Shown here: positions 41,060-49,347 of the stretch, one piece after another
Layout: every line of letters starts with the position of its first letter
How positions within the stretch are numbered: position 1 is the first letter of the stretch
Assembly: GCA_963759295.1 (NCBI GenBank)
Contig: CAVWYT010000009.1
Span: 23,464-87,463, forward strand
DNA from: WHSW01 sp963759295
GTDB taxonomy: Bacteria > Actinomycetota > Thermoleophilia > Solirubrobacterales > 70-9
DNA: 64,000 bases
Direction of reading: 5' to 3'
Notes under the pieces: model-generated
Database searches by the model: none
The model's input: only the letters and a program-made list of their open reading frames with translations
Told to the model about the DNA's origin: nothing
Program-made: the position numbers and the translations under genes

Positions 41060-43090
41060 ATGACCGACGCAGCCGACAACCGCGACGCACGGGCGCGCGA
41101 GCGCCTGCTCGACTCGATCGATTCGCCGGCCGATCTCAACGGCCGCTCCGACGAGGACCTCGCCCGGATATCCCAGGAGGTCCGGGAGCTGATCATCGAC
41201 ACGATCGGCGAGATCGGCGGGCACTTCGGCGCCAACCTCGGCACCTGCGAGTTGGCGACCGTACTCCACAGCCTGATCGACTCGCCCACCGACAAGATCC
41301 TCTGGGACGTCGGCCACCAGGCCTATCCGCACAAGGTGCTCACCGGCCGGCGGGAGCGGCTGAAGACCATCCGCCAGTACGAGGGCCTGGCGCCGTTCTG
41401 TTCGGTGTTCGAGTCCGACCACGACATCATGGGCGCCGGCCACGCCTCTACCTCGATCGGCTACGCGGTCGGGCTCAAGGAGGCGATGCGCCACGGGATC
41501 GGCGAGGACGGCAAGGTCATCGCGGTGATCGGCGACGGCGCGCTCACCGGCGGCGTCGCCTTCGAGGCGCTGCACAACGCCGGTGGGCTGCAGACGCCGA
41601 TCGTGATCGTGCTCAACGACAACGGGATGTCGATCTCACCCAACGTCGGGGCGATCGCGCGCTCCTTCCAGCGGCTGCGGGCGAACCCGCGCCTCTACCA
41701 CGCCCGCGAGGACGTCGAGGCCGCGCTGACCAAGCTGCCGCTCGGCCTCGGCCGGCAGATCGGGCGCATCGGTCCGGAGATCAAGGCGGCGATCAAGGCC
41801 TACGCGGCCCCCGGGCTGTTCTTCGAGGAGCTCGACCTCGCCTATATGGGGCCGATCGACGGCCACGACGTGTCCGCGCTGCGGACCACGCTCGAGCGGG
41901 CACTCGAGGCACAGCGGCCGGTGGTCGTCCACATCCACACGGTCAAGGGCAAGGGCTTCCAGCCCGCGGAGGAGGGCGGCCTCGAGGGGATGGAGAAGTG
42001 GCACGCGGCGAAGCCGGGCTCGATCGTCGCTCGCGAGCCGGCGCCGAAGAAGCCCGCCGCGAAGCCGCCGCTGACCCGTGGTGAGATGTCGGAGGGCGCG
42101 CGGCCAGAGGAGGCGACGAAGCCGCCGCCCGCGTACACGGCGGTGTTCGGCGACGCGCTCGTGGACGAGGCGAGGCGCGACCAGCGCGTGATCGGAATCA
42201 CGGCCGCGATGGCAGGTGGGACCGGGCTGACCGCGCTCGAGAAGGAGCGCCCGGAGCAGTACTACGACGTCGGCATCGCCGAGCAGGATGCGGTCCTGTT
42301 CGCCGCCGGGCTCGCGATCCAGGGTGCGAAGCCGGTGTGTGCGATCTACTCGACCTTCCTGCAGCGCGCCTACGATCAGCTCGTCCACGACGTCTGCCTG
42401 CAGAAGCTGAACGTGGTTTTCGCCATGGACCGGGCCGGCCTGGTCGGCGACGACGGCCCCACCCACCACGGCGCCTTCGACATCTCCTATTTCCGGGCGC
42501 TGCCGAACGTCGTCGTGATGGCGCCTCGCGACGAGGCGATGCTCATCCACATGTTGCGCACCTCACTCGCTCACGACGACGGCCCGATCGCCTTCCGTTA
42601 CCCACGCGGGACGGCCGAGGGGGTGCCGCTGCCGGACCGCGCTCGGGGGATCCCGATCGGGACCGGGGAGGTGCTCGACGAGGGCGAGCGGGTGGCCCTG
42701 ATCGGCTACGGCTACGGCGTCCGCGTCGCCCTCGACGCCGCAGCGCTGCTCGCCGAGCACGATCTCAGCGTCACCGTCGCCGATGCACGCTTCGCCAAGC
42801 CGCTCGACGGGCCGCTGCTCGAGCGCCTCGCCGCCGAGCACGAGCTGGTGGTGACGATCGAGGAGAACGTGCTCGCCGGTGGGTTCGGCTCGGGCGTCCT
42901 CGAGCACCTCGAGGACGCCTTCGCCGGCCGCCAGGGCGACCGTGCCGGGGTGATGCGCGTCGGGCTCCCGGACCGTTACGTCACCCACGGCAAGCCCTCG
43001 CTGCTGCGCGAGGAGGTCGGGCTCACCGGCGCCGCGGTCGCCGAGCGCGTGACGGCCGCGCTGCGGACGCGCGACGCGGTCGCGGGCTGA
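41060..43090 (+). CDS. dxs: 1-deoxy-D-xylulose-5-phosphate synthase
   Basis: Condenses pyruvate and glyceraldehyde 3-phosphate, the first step of the MEP isoprenoid pathway, with thiamine diphosphate. The 676-residue protein has GGHFGANLGTCELATVLH, the ThDP motif VIGDGALTGG...LNDNGMSIS, GPIDGHDV, a central linker rich in Lys, Pro and Ala (EPAPKKPAAKPPLTRG) that is longer than usual, DVGIAEQDAVLFAAGLA with the catalytic Glu, and a C-terminal transketolase domain. It supplies precursors to the prenyl synthase upstream. Confidence 0.97.
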   Translation: MTDAADNRDARARERLLDSIDSPADLNGRSDEDLARISQEVRELIIDTIGEIGGHFGANLGTCELATVLHSLIDSPTDKILWDVGHQAYPHKVLTGRRERLKTIRQYEGLAPFCSVFESDHDIMGAGHASTSIGYAVGLKEAMRHGIGEDGKVIAVIGDGALTGGVAFEALHNAGGLQTPIVIVLNDNGMSISPNVGAIARSFQRLRANPRLYHAREDVEAALTKLPLGLGRQIGRIGPEIKAAIKAYAAPGLFFEELDLAYMGPIDGHDVSALRTTLERALEAQRPVVVHIHTVKGKGFQPAEEGGLEGMEKWHAAKPGSIVAREPAPKKPAAKPPLTRGEMSEGARPEEATKPPPAYTAVFGDALVDEARRDQRVIGITAAMAGGTGLTALEKERPEQYYDVGIAEQDAVLFAAGLAIQGAKPVCAIYSTFLQRAYDQLVHDVCLQKLNVVFAMDRAGLVGDDGPTHHGAFDISYFRALPNVVVMAPRDEAMLIHMLRTSLAHDDGPIAFRYPRGTAEGVPLPDRARGIPIGTGEVLDEGERVALIGYGYGVRVALDAAALLAEHDLSVTVADARFAKPLDGPLLERLAAEHELVVTIEENVLAGGFGSGVLEHLEDAFAGRQGDRAGVMRVGLPDRYVTHGKPSLLREEVGLTGAAVAERVTAALRTRDAVAG

Positions 43091-43140
43091 GCCCAACGCG
43101 GTCTCGGGCCCCGCCCAGGCGCCGCGCCGTGGCGTCGGGG

Positions 43141-43160
43141 AGTGTGATCGCGCTCACACT
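43141..43160 (+). promoter_or_regulatory. CRP/FNR-family palindromic operator
   Basis: A perfect 7-bp inverted repeat AGTGTGA-N6-TCACACT contains the TGTGA-N6-TCACA core of CRP-type sites. Its centre (43150.5) is 41.5 bases upstream of base 43192, the start point expected from the -10 box at 43180-43185, which is the class II activator position. Confidence 0.6.
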
Positions 43161-43179
43161 CAAATCGCACGTATGTTCG

Positions 43180-43185
43180 TACCCT
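43180..43185 (+). promoter_or_regulatory. -10 box of the small membrane gene
   Basis: TACCCT ends 7 bases before the GTG at 43193; the upstream palindrome would overlap the -35 region. Confidence 0.5.
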
Positions 43186-43192
43186 CGGGTAT

Positions 43193-43546
43193 GTGATCAG
43201 AGGAATCCCACTTTCGGTCCACAGCGTGCTCGAGATGTTCGCCGCCCCCGCGGTCATGGTCGCGCCGTTTCTGCTCGGCTTCGGCCTCGCGGCGACGGCG
43301 CTCACGGTCGCGATCGGCGTCCTGCTGCTCGGGCTCTCGCTTCAGGCCGACGGCGCCGGCAGCGCCGTTCCGCCGGCAGCGCACGCCGGTTTCGACCACG
43401 CGCTCGCGATCGCGGCCTCGGTCGGCGGCGTCGTGGTCGGGGTCGTGACCGGTGAGTGGGCCGCAGGACTCTTTCTGGCCGGCATCGGCGTCGCCCAGGT
43501 CGCGTTGACCGCGTTGACGCGGTTCACCGCGCCTCGCAGCGTCTGA
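43193..43546 (+). CDS. Small membrane protein under a CRP-type site
   Basis: A 117-residue hydrophobic protein starting at GTG, with about four membrane helices: LEMFAAPAVMVAPFLLGFGL, TALTVAIGVLLLGLSL, ALAIAASVGGVVVGVVTG and AAGLFLAGIGVAQVALTAL. The layout (paired helices, PFxLGF in the first) is like SPW-type small membrane proteins, but I cannot assign it. It is isolated: its own promoter and operator lie upstream, and a strong terminator downstream. Confidence 0.7.
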   Translation: MIRGIPLSVHSVLEMFAAPAVMVAPFLLGFGLAATALTVAIGVLLLGLSLQADGAGSAVPPAAHAGFDHALAIAASVGGVVVGVVTGEWAAGLFLAGIGVAQVALTALTRFTAPRSV

Positions 43547-43599
43547 GTACGCCGGCCTCCCTCACACAGACAAAAAACACATATCTCTCCTCCCTGTAC

Positions 43600-43630
43600 C
43601 GAGACGCCCCGCAAAGTGCGGGGCGTTTCG
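43600..43630 (+). terminator. Intrinsic terminator
   Basis: A 13-bp stem (left arm 43600-43612, right arm 43618-43630, one G-U pair) with a 5-base loop, ending in GUUUCGAUUUCG. It is the best terminator in the window and closes the small membrane gene unit. Confidence 0.75.
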
Positions 43631-43749
43631 ATTTCGAAGACCCCGGCATCCGCCGCCGGCGTGCTCGATGAGGCGGGGGCCGGCGCACCGCGACTGCGAG
43701 AACGATCGCGCGCTTGGGGGCGCGGACGCTGATCGGTGATCGCGGCCGG

Positions 43750-43755
43750 TACCTT
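43750..43755 (+). promoter_or_regulatory. -10 box of tlyA (leaderless)
   Basis: TACCTT ends 6 bases before the tlyA ATG. Confidence 0.5.
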
Positions 43756-43761
43756 GCGGCC

Positions 43762-44547
43762 ATGTCGAAGCGCCGGATCGACGTCCTGCTCGCCGAGCGG
43801 GGACTGGCCGGATCGCGCACCGCGGCGGCCGCGTCCGTGCGTGCCGGGCGGGTCCGCATCGGGCGCGACGGACCGTTCGCGGTGAAGCCGGGCCAGCTGG
43901 TCGCCGACGACATCGACCTGCTGCTCTCCGAGCCGCAGCGCTACGTCTCGCGCGGCGGCCTCAAGCTCGAGAACGCTCTCGAGGAGCTCGGCGTCGTCGT
44001 TCGCGGGCGCGACTGCCTCGATGTCGGCGCCTCGACGGGCGGGTTCACCGACTGCCTGTTGCAGGGCGGCGCGGCGCGGGTGATTGCGCTCGACGTGGCC
44101 AGGGGGCAGCTCGACTGGCGACTCCGCAACGATCCCCGGGTGACGGTGATCGAGCGCCGCAACGCGCGCGATCTCGATCCCGGCGAGTTGCCATTCGAGG
44201 TCGATCTCGTCACCGTCGACGTCTCGTTCATCTCGCTCGCCAAGGTGCTGCCGGCGCTCGCGGCCTGCGTCCCGCCGGGCGGGGAGCTGCTGGCGCTGGT
44301 GAAGCCCCAGTTCGAGCTCGGGCCCGAGCGAGTCGGCAAGGGCGGCGTGGTGCGCTCGGCCGAGGCTCGACGCGATGCGCTGCGCGCCGCCGCGACCGTG
44401 GCGCGCGACGCCGGGCTCGCCGTTCGCGGCTTCGCCTCCTCGGGGCTCCCCGGGCCGAAGGGCAATCGCGAGACCTTCATCTGGTGTGCCCGAGGCGGGC
44501 CGGAGCTCGCCGACGTCGACGCGGCGGCCGCCGAGGTCGAGCCGTGA
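43762..44547 (+). CDS. tlyA: TlyA family rRNA (cytidine-2'-O)-methyltransferase
   Basis: A 261-residue protein with an N-terminal S4 RNA-binding domain (RRIDVLLAERGLAGSRTAAAASVRAGRV) and an FtsJ-like methyltransferase domain with the SAM motif CLDVGASTGGFTDCLLQGGA near residue 92, VDVSFISLAKVLPAL and LVKPQFELGPERVGKGG. In mycobacteria TlyA methylates 16S C1409 and 23S C1920, which sensitises ribosomes to capreomycin. It is followed by nadK in the common tlyA-nadK-recN order, with a GTGA overlap. Confidence 0.94.
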   Translation: MSKRRIDVLLAERGLAGSRTAAAASVRAGRVRIGRDGPFAVKPGQLVADDIDLLLSEPQRYVSRGGLKLENALEELGVVVRGRDCLDVGASTGGFTDCLLQGGAARVIALDVARGQLDWRLRNDPRVTVIERRNARDLDPGELPFEVDLVTVDVSFISLAKVLPALAACVPPGGELLALVKPQFELGPERVGKGGVVRSAEARRDALRAAATVARDAGLAVRGFASSGLPGPKGNRETFIWCARGGPELADVDAAAAEVEP

Positions 44548-45440
44548 GCGGCGGCGACGGGCTCGGCCGGGGAGCGCCGGCCCCGCCGGCGCAGATCCGC
44601 ACGGCGGTGGTCTTCACGCATACCCAGCCCGAGCAGACCTCGCAGGCGCTCGGCGAGGCGCTGGTCGCGGCCGAGGCCGCCGGGTGCCGGCTGGTCGCCG
44701 GCGAGGAGGAGCTCCGCAAGCACGGCGCCGCCTCCGCGGGGATCGAGCCGTTTGAGCCCGAGTCGGCGCGGCCCGACCTCTGCGTCGTGCTCGGGGGGGA
44801 CGGGACGATCCTCAAGGCGATGCGCGCCTATGCCGGGACCGAGGTGCCGATCTTCGGCTTCAACTTCGGCACGATCGGATTCTTGGCCGCCGTCGAGCGC
44901 GACGAGCTCTCCGAAGGCCTGCGCCGCGCCTTCGCGGGTGAGTTCGAGGTGATGGCGATGCCGGCGCTCGAGGCGACCGTGGACGCCGAGGTGCCCCTGG
45001 CGCTGAACGATGTCTCGCTGATTCGCCGCCATCAGGGTCGGGTCGCCGAGCTCGCCTACCGGCTCGGCGGCAAGGAGGTCGGCCACGTGCGCTGCGACGG
45101 GCTTGTCGCAGCCACCCCCGCCGGCTCCACCGGATACAACCTCGCCAACCACGGGCCGATCCTCGCCTGGGGCGTCGAGGGCTACGTGGTCAGCTTCATC
45201 GCCCCGCACACGCTCACCGCGCGAGCGCTCGTCGTCGCCCCCAACGACGTGCTCTCGGTGACCAATGCCGCGGGCCGTGACCCGGTCGAGGTCGTGCTCG
45301 ACGGCGAGCACGTCGGCGACCTCGCGAGCGGCGCCGAGATGGAGATCCGCTTCCGCGACGGAGTCGGCCACCTCGCGCAACTGCCGGGCGCGAACTTCTA
45401 CCGTCGGATCCGCGACAAGTTCGGCCGGCTGGCCTACTAG
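44544..45440 (+). CDS. nadK: NAD kinase
   Basis: Phosphorylates NAD to NADP. The 298-residue protein has the signature VVLGGDGTILKAMR (GGDGT at 84-88), FGFNFGTIGFLA, the LNDVSLIRR segment, and the substrate-binding GLVAATPAGSTGYNLANHGPILA. The first 20 residues are Gly/Pro-rich and disordered. Starts at GTG overlapping tlyA. Its 3' end overlaps that of marR by four bases, so transcription from the two is convergent. Confidence 0.95.
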   Translation: MSGGDGLGRGAPAPPAQIRTAVVFTHTQPEQTSQALGEALVAAEAAGCRLVAGEEELRKHGAASAGIEPFEPESARPDLCVVLGGDGTILKAMRAYAGTEVPIFGFNFGTIGFLAAVERDELSEGLRRAFAGEFEVMAMPALEATVDAEVPLALNDVSLIRRHQGRVAELAYRLGGKEVGHVRCDGLVAATPAGSTGYNLANHGPILAWGVEGYVVSFIAPHTLTARALVVAPNDVLSVTNAAGRDPVEVVLDGEHVGDLASGAEMEIRFRDGVGHLAQLPGANFYRRIRDKFGRLAY

Positions 45441-45913
45441 GACCGTCTAGGGCGCAGCAGGCGCAGCAGGAGCTGACGAAGCTGCTCGCGCTCGTCGTGT
45501 GTGAGCGGCGCGTAGAGGATCTCCTCGGCTTGCGTCAGCCGCTCCTCGGCCTGCGCGAGAGTCCGCCGGCCCTCCTCGGTGAGCTCGATCGCATAGGCGC
45601 GCCGGTCGGCCGGGTTGCGCTTTCGCGTCGTCAGGCCGCGCTGTTCGAGCTCGTCCATCAACTCGACCATGGTCGTGCGGTCGCACGCGATCCGGTCGCC
45701 GAGCGCCTGCTGGGAGAGCGGCCCCTCGGCGCCGAGCAGCGTCAGGGCGACGAACTGCCTGATCACCAGCCCCAGCGGCGCCAGGACCTCGTCGGCGTAG
45801 TCACGCGAGACGAAGTGCAGGCGGGCGAGCAGGTGTCCGATCCGGCCTCGGAGCGCGGCTGCGACGGGCGCCGGATCGGCTAGCTCGGGTATCTGGGTGG
45901 CGGCGAAAGTCAT
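45437..45913 (-). CDS. MarR family transcriptional regulator
   Basis: A 158-residue winged-helix dimer, probably a repressor of the divergent transporter. It shows LGLVIRQFVALTLLGAEGPLSQQALGDRIACDRTTMVELMDELEQRGL, the recognition helix, then RKRNPADRRAYAIELTEEGRR, the wing, and a C-terminal dimerisation helix. It starts 83 bases from the MFS gene, with a palindrome covering both promoters. The ligand is not predictable. Confidence 0.92.
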   Translation of the reverse strand: MTFAATQIPELADPAPVAAALRGRIGHLLARLHFVSRDYADEVLAPLGLVIRQFVALTLLGAEGPLSQQALGDRIACDRTTMVELMDELEQRGLTTRKRNPADRRAYAIELTEEGRRTLAQAEERLTQAEEILYAPLTHDEREQLRQLLLRLLRPRRS

Positions 45914-45922
45914 TCGACGGTG

Positions 45923-45937
45923 ATCATTGTATATGAT
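45923..45937. promoter_or_regulatory. Palindromic operator between marR and the MFS gene
   Basis: ATCAT-N5-ATGAT inverted repeat in an AT-rich island. It overlaps TATGAT (45932-45937), a -10 candidate facing the transporter, and TACAAT on the minus strand (45931-45926), a -10 candidate facing marR 12 bases from its start. Binding would block both. Confidence 0.6.
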
Positions 45938-45996
45938 GATCGTCAGCGAAAGTGATGATTTCTCCTTCTGAGGATCGAGCGTGAGGAGGCAAGCGC

Positions 45997-47548
45997 ATGG
46001 CTCGTAAGTGGTGGACCCTGATCCTCGTCTGCGTGGCGACCTTCATGTTGCTGCTCGACATCACGATCGTCAACGTCGCCCTGCCCGACATCCAGATCGA
46101 CCTCGGGGCGAGCCTCTCGAGCCTGCAATGGGTCGTCGACGCCTACGCGCTCACGCTCGCGACCTCGTTGTTGATCGCCGGCTCGGTCGGCGACCGCGTG
46201 GGCCGCAGGCGGGTGTTCTCGTTCGGGTTCGGGCTGTTCACGCTCGCGTCGCTGCTCTGCGGAGTCGCCGGCGATCCGACCCTGCTCAACCTCGCCCGCG
46301 GGCTTCAGGGCATCGGCGGCGGCGCGATGTTCGCGACGGCACTGGCGCTGATCGCGCAGGAGTTCGAGGGCCGCGAGCGGGCGACCGCGATCGGCGCCTG
46401 GGGCGCGACGGTCGGAGGCGCGGTGGCGATCGGGCCGTTGGTCGGCGGCCTGCTCACCGAGGGTCTCGGCTGGGAATGGATCTTCTTCATCAACGTCCCG
46501 ATCGGGATCGCCGCGGTGGTGCTCACCGAGCGCAAGCTGGTCAACGTCACCGCCACCGACCCGCAGCCACTCGACTGGCCGGGGCTGATCACCTTCGCCG
46601 GCGGCCTCTTCCTGCTCATCTTCGGCCTCATCAGGGGCAACCCCGAGGGCTGGTCGAGCGCCGTGATCGTCGCCTCGCTGGGCGGCGCGGTGGCGCTGCT
46701 GACGGCGTTCGTGCTGATCGAGTCCCGCCGCGAGAACGCGATGCTCGACATGAGCCTGTTCCGCAAGCCCTCGTTCACCGGGGTGTCGATCGCGGCCTGG
46801 GCGCTGTCGGCCGGGATGTTCGCGATGTTCCTGTACCTGACCCTGTACATCCAGAACGTGCTCGAGTTCTCACCGCTCGAGGCGGGGGTCCGCTTCCTGC
46901 CGATCACGCTGCTCTCGTTCTTCGTCGCCCCGGTCGCCGGAAAGCTCTCCGAGCGGATCTCGACCAGGATCCTGCTCGGAGCCGGGCTCGCCTTCGTCGG
47001 CGCCGGCCTCCTGGCGATGCGGGGCATCGGGGTCGACTCGGAGTGGACGACGCTGCTTGCTCGGGTTCCTGCTCGCCGGGATCGGGATCGGGCTGACGAA
47101 CCCGGGGATCGCCTCGACCGCGATCGGGGTCGTCTCGGCCGCCCGGGCGGGAATGGCGTCCGGGATCAACAGCACCTTCCGCCAGGTCGGGATCGCCACC
47201 GGGGTCGCCGGCCTCGGCGCCGTCTTCCAGTCGCAGATCGGCTCGCACCTCTCGGAGCTGGCGCCGAACGCGCCCGCGGGGCTCGACGAGATCGTCGCCG
47301 CCGGGGGGACGCGCGCCGCGGTGGAGGTCGCACCGCCGGCCGCCCAGGCGCAGATCGGCGATGCCGCCACAGCGGCGTTCGTGGCAGCGCTCAATGACAT
47401 CCTGCTGATCGGGGCGCTGATCGCGTTCGCGGGCGCGGCGCTCTCGTTCGCGCTCGTGCGGCGGCGCGACTTCGTCGGCGCACCCGCGAGCGAGCCCGCG
47501 GCGGATGGCGCCGAGCAACGGGCGGGCGAGCAGCCCGTCGCCGCCTGA
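45997..47548 (+). pseudogene. MFS drug transporter (DHA2 type), frameshifted
   Basis: A multidrug-efflux-like transporter of the 14-helix DHA2 group, behind AGGAGG. The first frame gives the typical TFMLLLDITIVNVALPDIQ, GDRVGRRRVFSFGF and GLQGIGGGAMFATALALIAQEF, through RISTRILLGAGLAFVGAGLLAM to about 47,050. The final helices continue one frame over (LGFLLAGIGIGLTNPGIAST, GMASGINSTFRQVGIATGVAGLGAVF) and stop at 47548. A one-base loss near 47,052-47,058 would explain this. Total about 517 residues. The first frame alone would give a protein with a non-homologous Arg-rich tail. Confidence 0.85.
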
Positions 47549-47643
47549 GCAGTCGGCGCCGCCGTCGGGCACGCGGCCCCGAGGAGGACGTCGCCCATAT
47601 CGCGGCGCCTGGCCGCGGGCGCGAATCCGTCACCTCGCCCCGC

Positions 47644-47649
47644 TACAAC
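47644..47649 (+). promoter_or_regulatory. -10 box of recN (leaderless)
   Basis: TACAAC ends 6 bases before the recN ATG; a weaker match to TANNNT. Confidence 0.35.
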
Positions 47650-47655
47650 CACTGC

Positions 47656-49338
47656 ATGCTGCTCGAGCTTCGAATCGAGAACCTGCTGCTGATCGAGCGC
47701 GCGGAGCTCCGCCTCGGCCCGGGCCTGAACGCGATCACCGGCGAGACCGGCGCCGGCAAGACCGTGCTCGCGCACTCGCTCGACCTGCTGATGGGCGGGC
47801 GGGCGCGGCCGCAGATCGTCCGTCCGGGCGCCGAGGAGGCGTGGGTCGAGGGCGCCTTCGAGCTCCCGCCGGGACTGCTGGACGAGCCCGAGCTCGCCGA
47901 GATCGCCGAGCGGCTGCCGCAGGGGGCGAGCGAGGTCATTCTCGGCCGACGGATCGGGGTCTCCGGCCGGACCAGCGCCTTCATCGGCGGCCGCTCGGCC
48001 TCGGCCGCCGACCTGCGCGCGCTCGGCTCGAGGCTACTCGCCTTCTACGGCCAGCACGAGCACCGCAAGCTGACGCTCGCCTCCGCCCAGCTCGAGATCC
48101 TCGACGGCTTCGCCGGGGCCGAGCACCTCGACCTACGCGACCGCTACCGGGCCTCTCACGCGCGCGCGGTCCGTCTCGGGCGCGAGCTCGCGGAGCTGCG
48201 CGACCGCGAGGGCTCGCGGGAGCGCGACCTGGACCTGATGCGCTTCGAGCTCGGGGAGATCGAGGCGACGCGGCCCGATCCTGAGGAGGAGGCCGAGCTG
48301 GCGAGCGAGCGCGACCGCCTCCGGCACGCGGAGGGCCTGCGGTCGGCGGCCGCAGGAGCGCTGGGCGCGCTCAGCGGCGAGGAGGAGGACGGCGGTGGCG
48401 CCAGGGCCGCGCTCGCCGGAGCGGAGGCCGGCGCGAGCGCCGTCGAGGGCGTCGACCGCGAGCTCGACGCGCTCACCGAGCGGTTGCGCGCCGCGGCGGT
48501 CGAGCTCGACGACCTCGCCGGCGATCTGCGCTCCTACCTCGACGGGATCGAGGCCGAGCCGGGGCGGCTCGAGGCGGTGGAGGAGCGCCTCGAGGCGTTC
48601 GACCGCCTGAAGCGAAAGCACGGGGGCTCGACCGAGGCCGTGCTCGCCCACGCCGATCGCTGCCGGGTGGAGATCGAGCGCCTCGAGAACGCGGCGGAGC
48701 TCGCCGGTGCGCTCGATTCAAAGCTCGCCGAGGCCGATACCGAGCGCGCCCGGCTCGCCGCCGAGCTCGGCGATCGACGCCGGCGCGCGTCCTCGGCGCT
48801 CTCCGACCGGGTCGCCGCCGAGCTCGCCGAGCTCGCGATGGACGGCGCCACGCTCGCGGTCTCCTTCGAGGCCCACCCGGACGGCTTCGGCCCGAACGGC
48901 GCCGAGCTGGTCGAGCTGATGATCGCCACCAACCCGGGGATGCCGACCGCACCGCTCAAGGAGGCGGCCTCCGGCGGCGAGCTGTCGCGGATCATGCTCG
49001 CGCTCAGCGGGCTGGCAGGCGGCGCCGCGGCGCGGACGCTGGTCCTCGACGAGGTCGACGCCGGCGTCGGGGGCAACACCGCCCGCGCGGTCGGCGAGCG
49101 GCTGCGGAAGCTGGGCGAGGCTGGACAGGTGATCTGCATCACCCACCTGCCGCAGGTGGCCTCGCTCGCCGCGACCCATTTCCGGATCGCGAAGACGACC
49201 GGGCCCAACGGCGCGCTGGCCGGGGTCGAGCGCGTCGACGGCGACGAGCTGCTCGCCGAGATCGTCCGCATGCTCGGCGCCGAGCGGGGTGACGCCGCCG
49301 CGAGCCGCCACGCGAAGGAGTTGCTGAAAGCCGCATAA
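47656..49338 (+). CDS. recN: DNA repair protein RecN
   Basis: An SMC-like ATPase in double-strand break repair, 560 residues. It starts LLELRIENLLLIERAEL, Walker A is GETGAGKT (29-36), and GRRIGVSGRTSAFIGG and YGQHEHRKL follow as usual in RecN. A long coiled coil occupies about 150-370. The C-terminal half has the ABC signature SGGELSRIMLALSGL, Walker B LVLDEVDAGVGG and ICITHLPQVAS. It belongs to the tlyA-nadK-recN-steA order. Confidence 0.96.
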   Translation: MLLELRIENLLLIERAELRLGPGLNAITGETGAGKTVLAHSLDLLMGGRARPQIVRPGAEEAWVEGAFELPPGLLDEPELAEIAERLPQGASEVILGRRIGVSGRTSAFIGGRSASAADLRALGSRLLAFYGQHEHRKLTLASAQLEILDGFAGAEHLDLRDRYRASHARAVRLGRELAELRDREGSRERDLDLMRFELGEIEATRPDPEEEAELASERDRLRHAEGLRSAAAGALGALSGEEEDGGGARAALAGAEAGASAVEGVDRELDALTERLRAAAVELDDLAGDLRSYLDGIEAEPGRLEAVEERLEAFDRLKRKHGGSTEAVLAHADRCRVEIERLENAAELAGALDSKLAEADTERARLAAELGDRRRRASSALSDRVAAELAELAMDGATLAVSFEAHPDGFGPNGAELVELMIATNPGMPTAPLKEAASGGELSRIMLALSGLAGGAAARTLVLDEVDAGVGGNTARAVGERLRKLGEAGQVICITHLPQVASLAATHFRIAKTTGPNGALAGVERVDGDELLAEIVRMLGAERGDAAASRHAKELLKAA

Positions 49339-49341
49339 TCC
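49336..49341 (+). promoter_or_regulatory. -10 box of steA using the recN stop codon
   Basis: TAATCC includes the recN TAA stop and ends 6 bases before the steA ATG. Confidence 0.4.
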
Positions 49342-49347
49342 GGCCGG

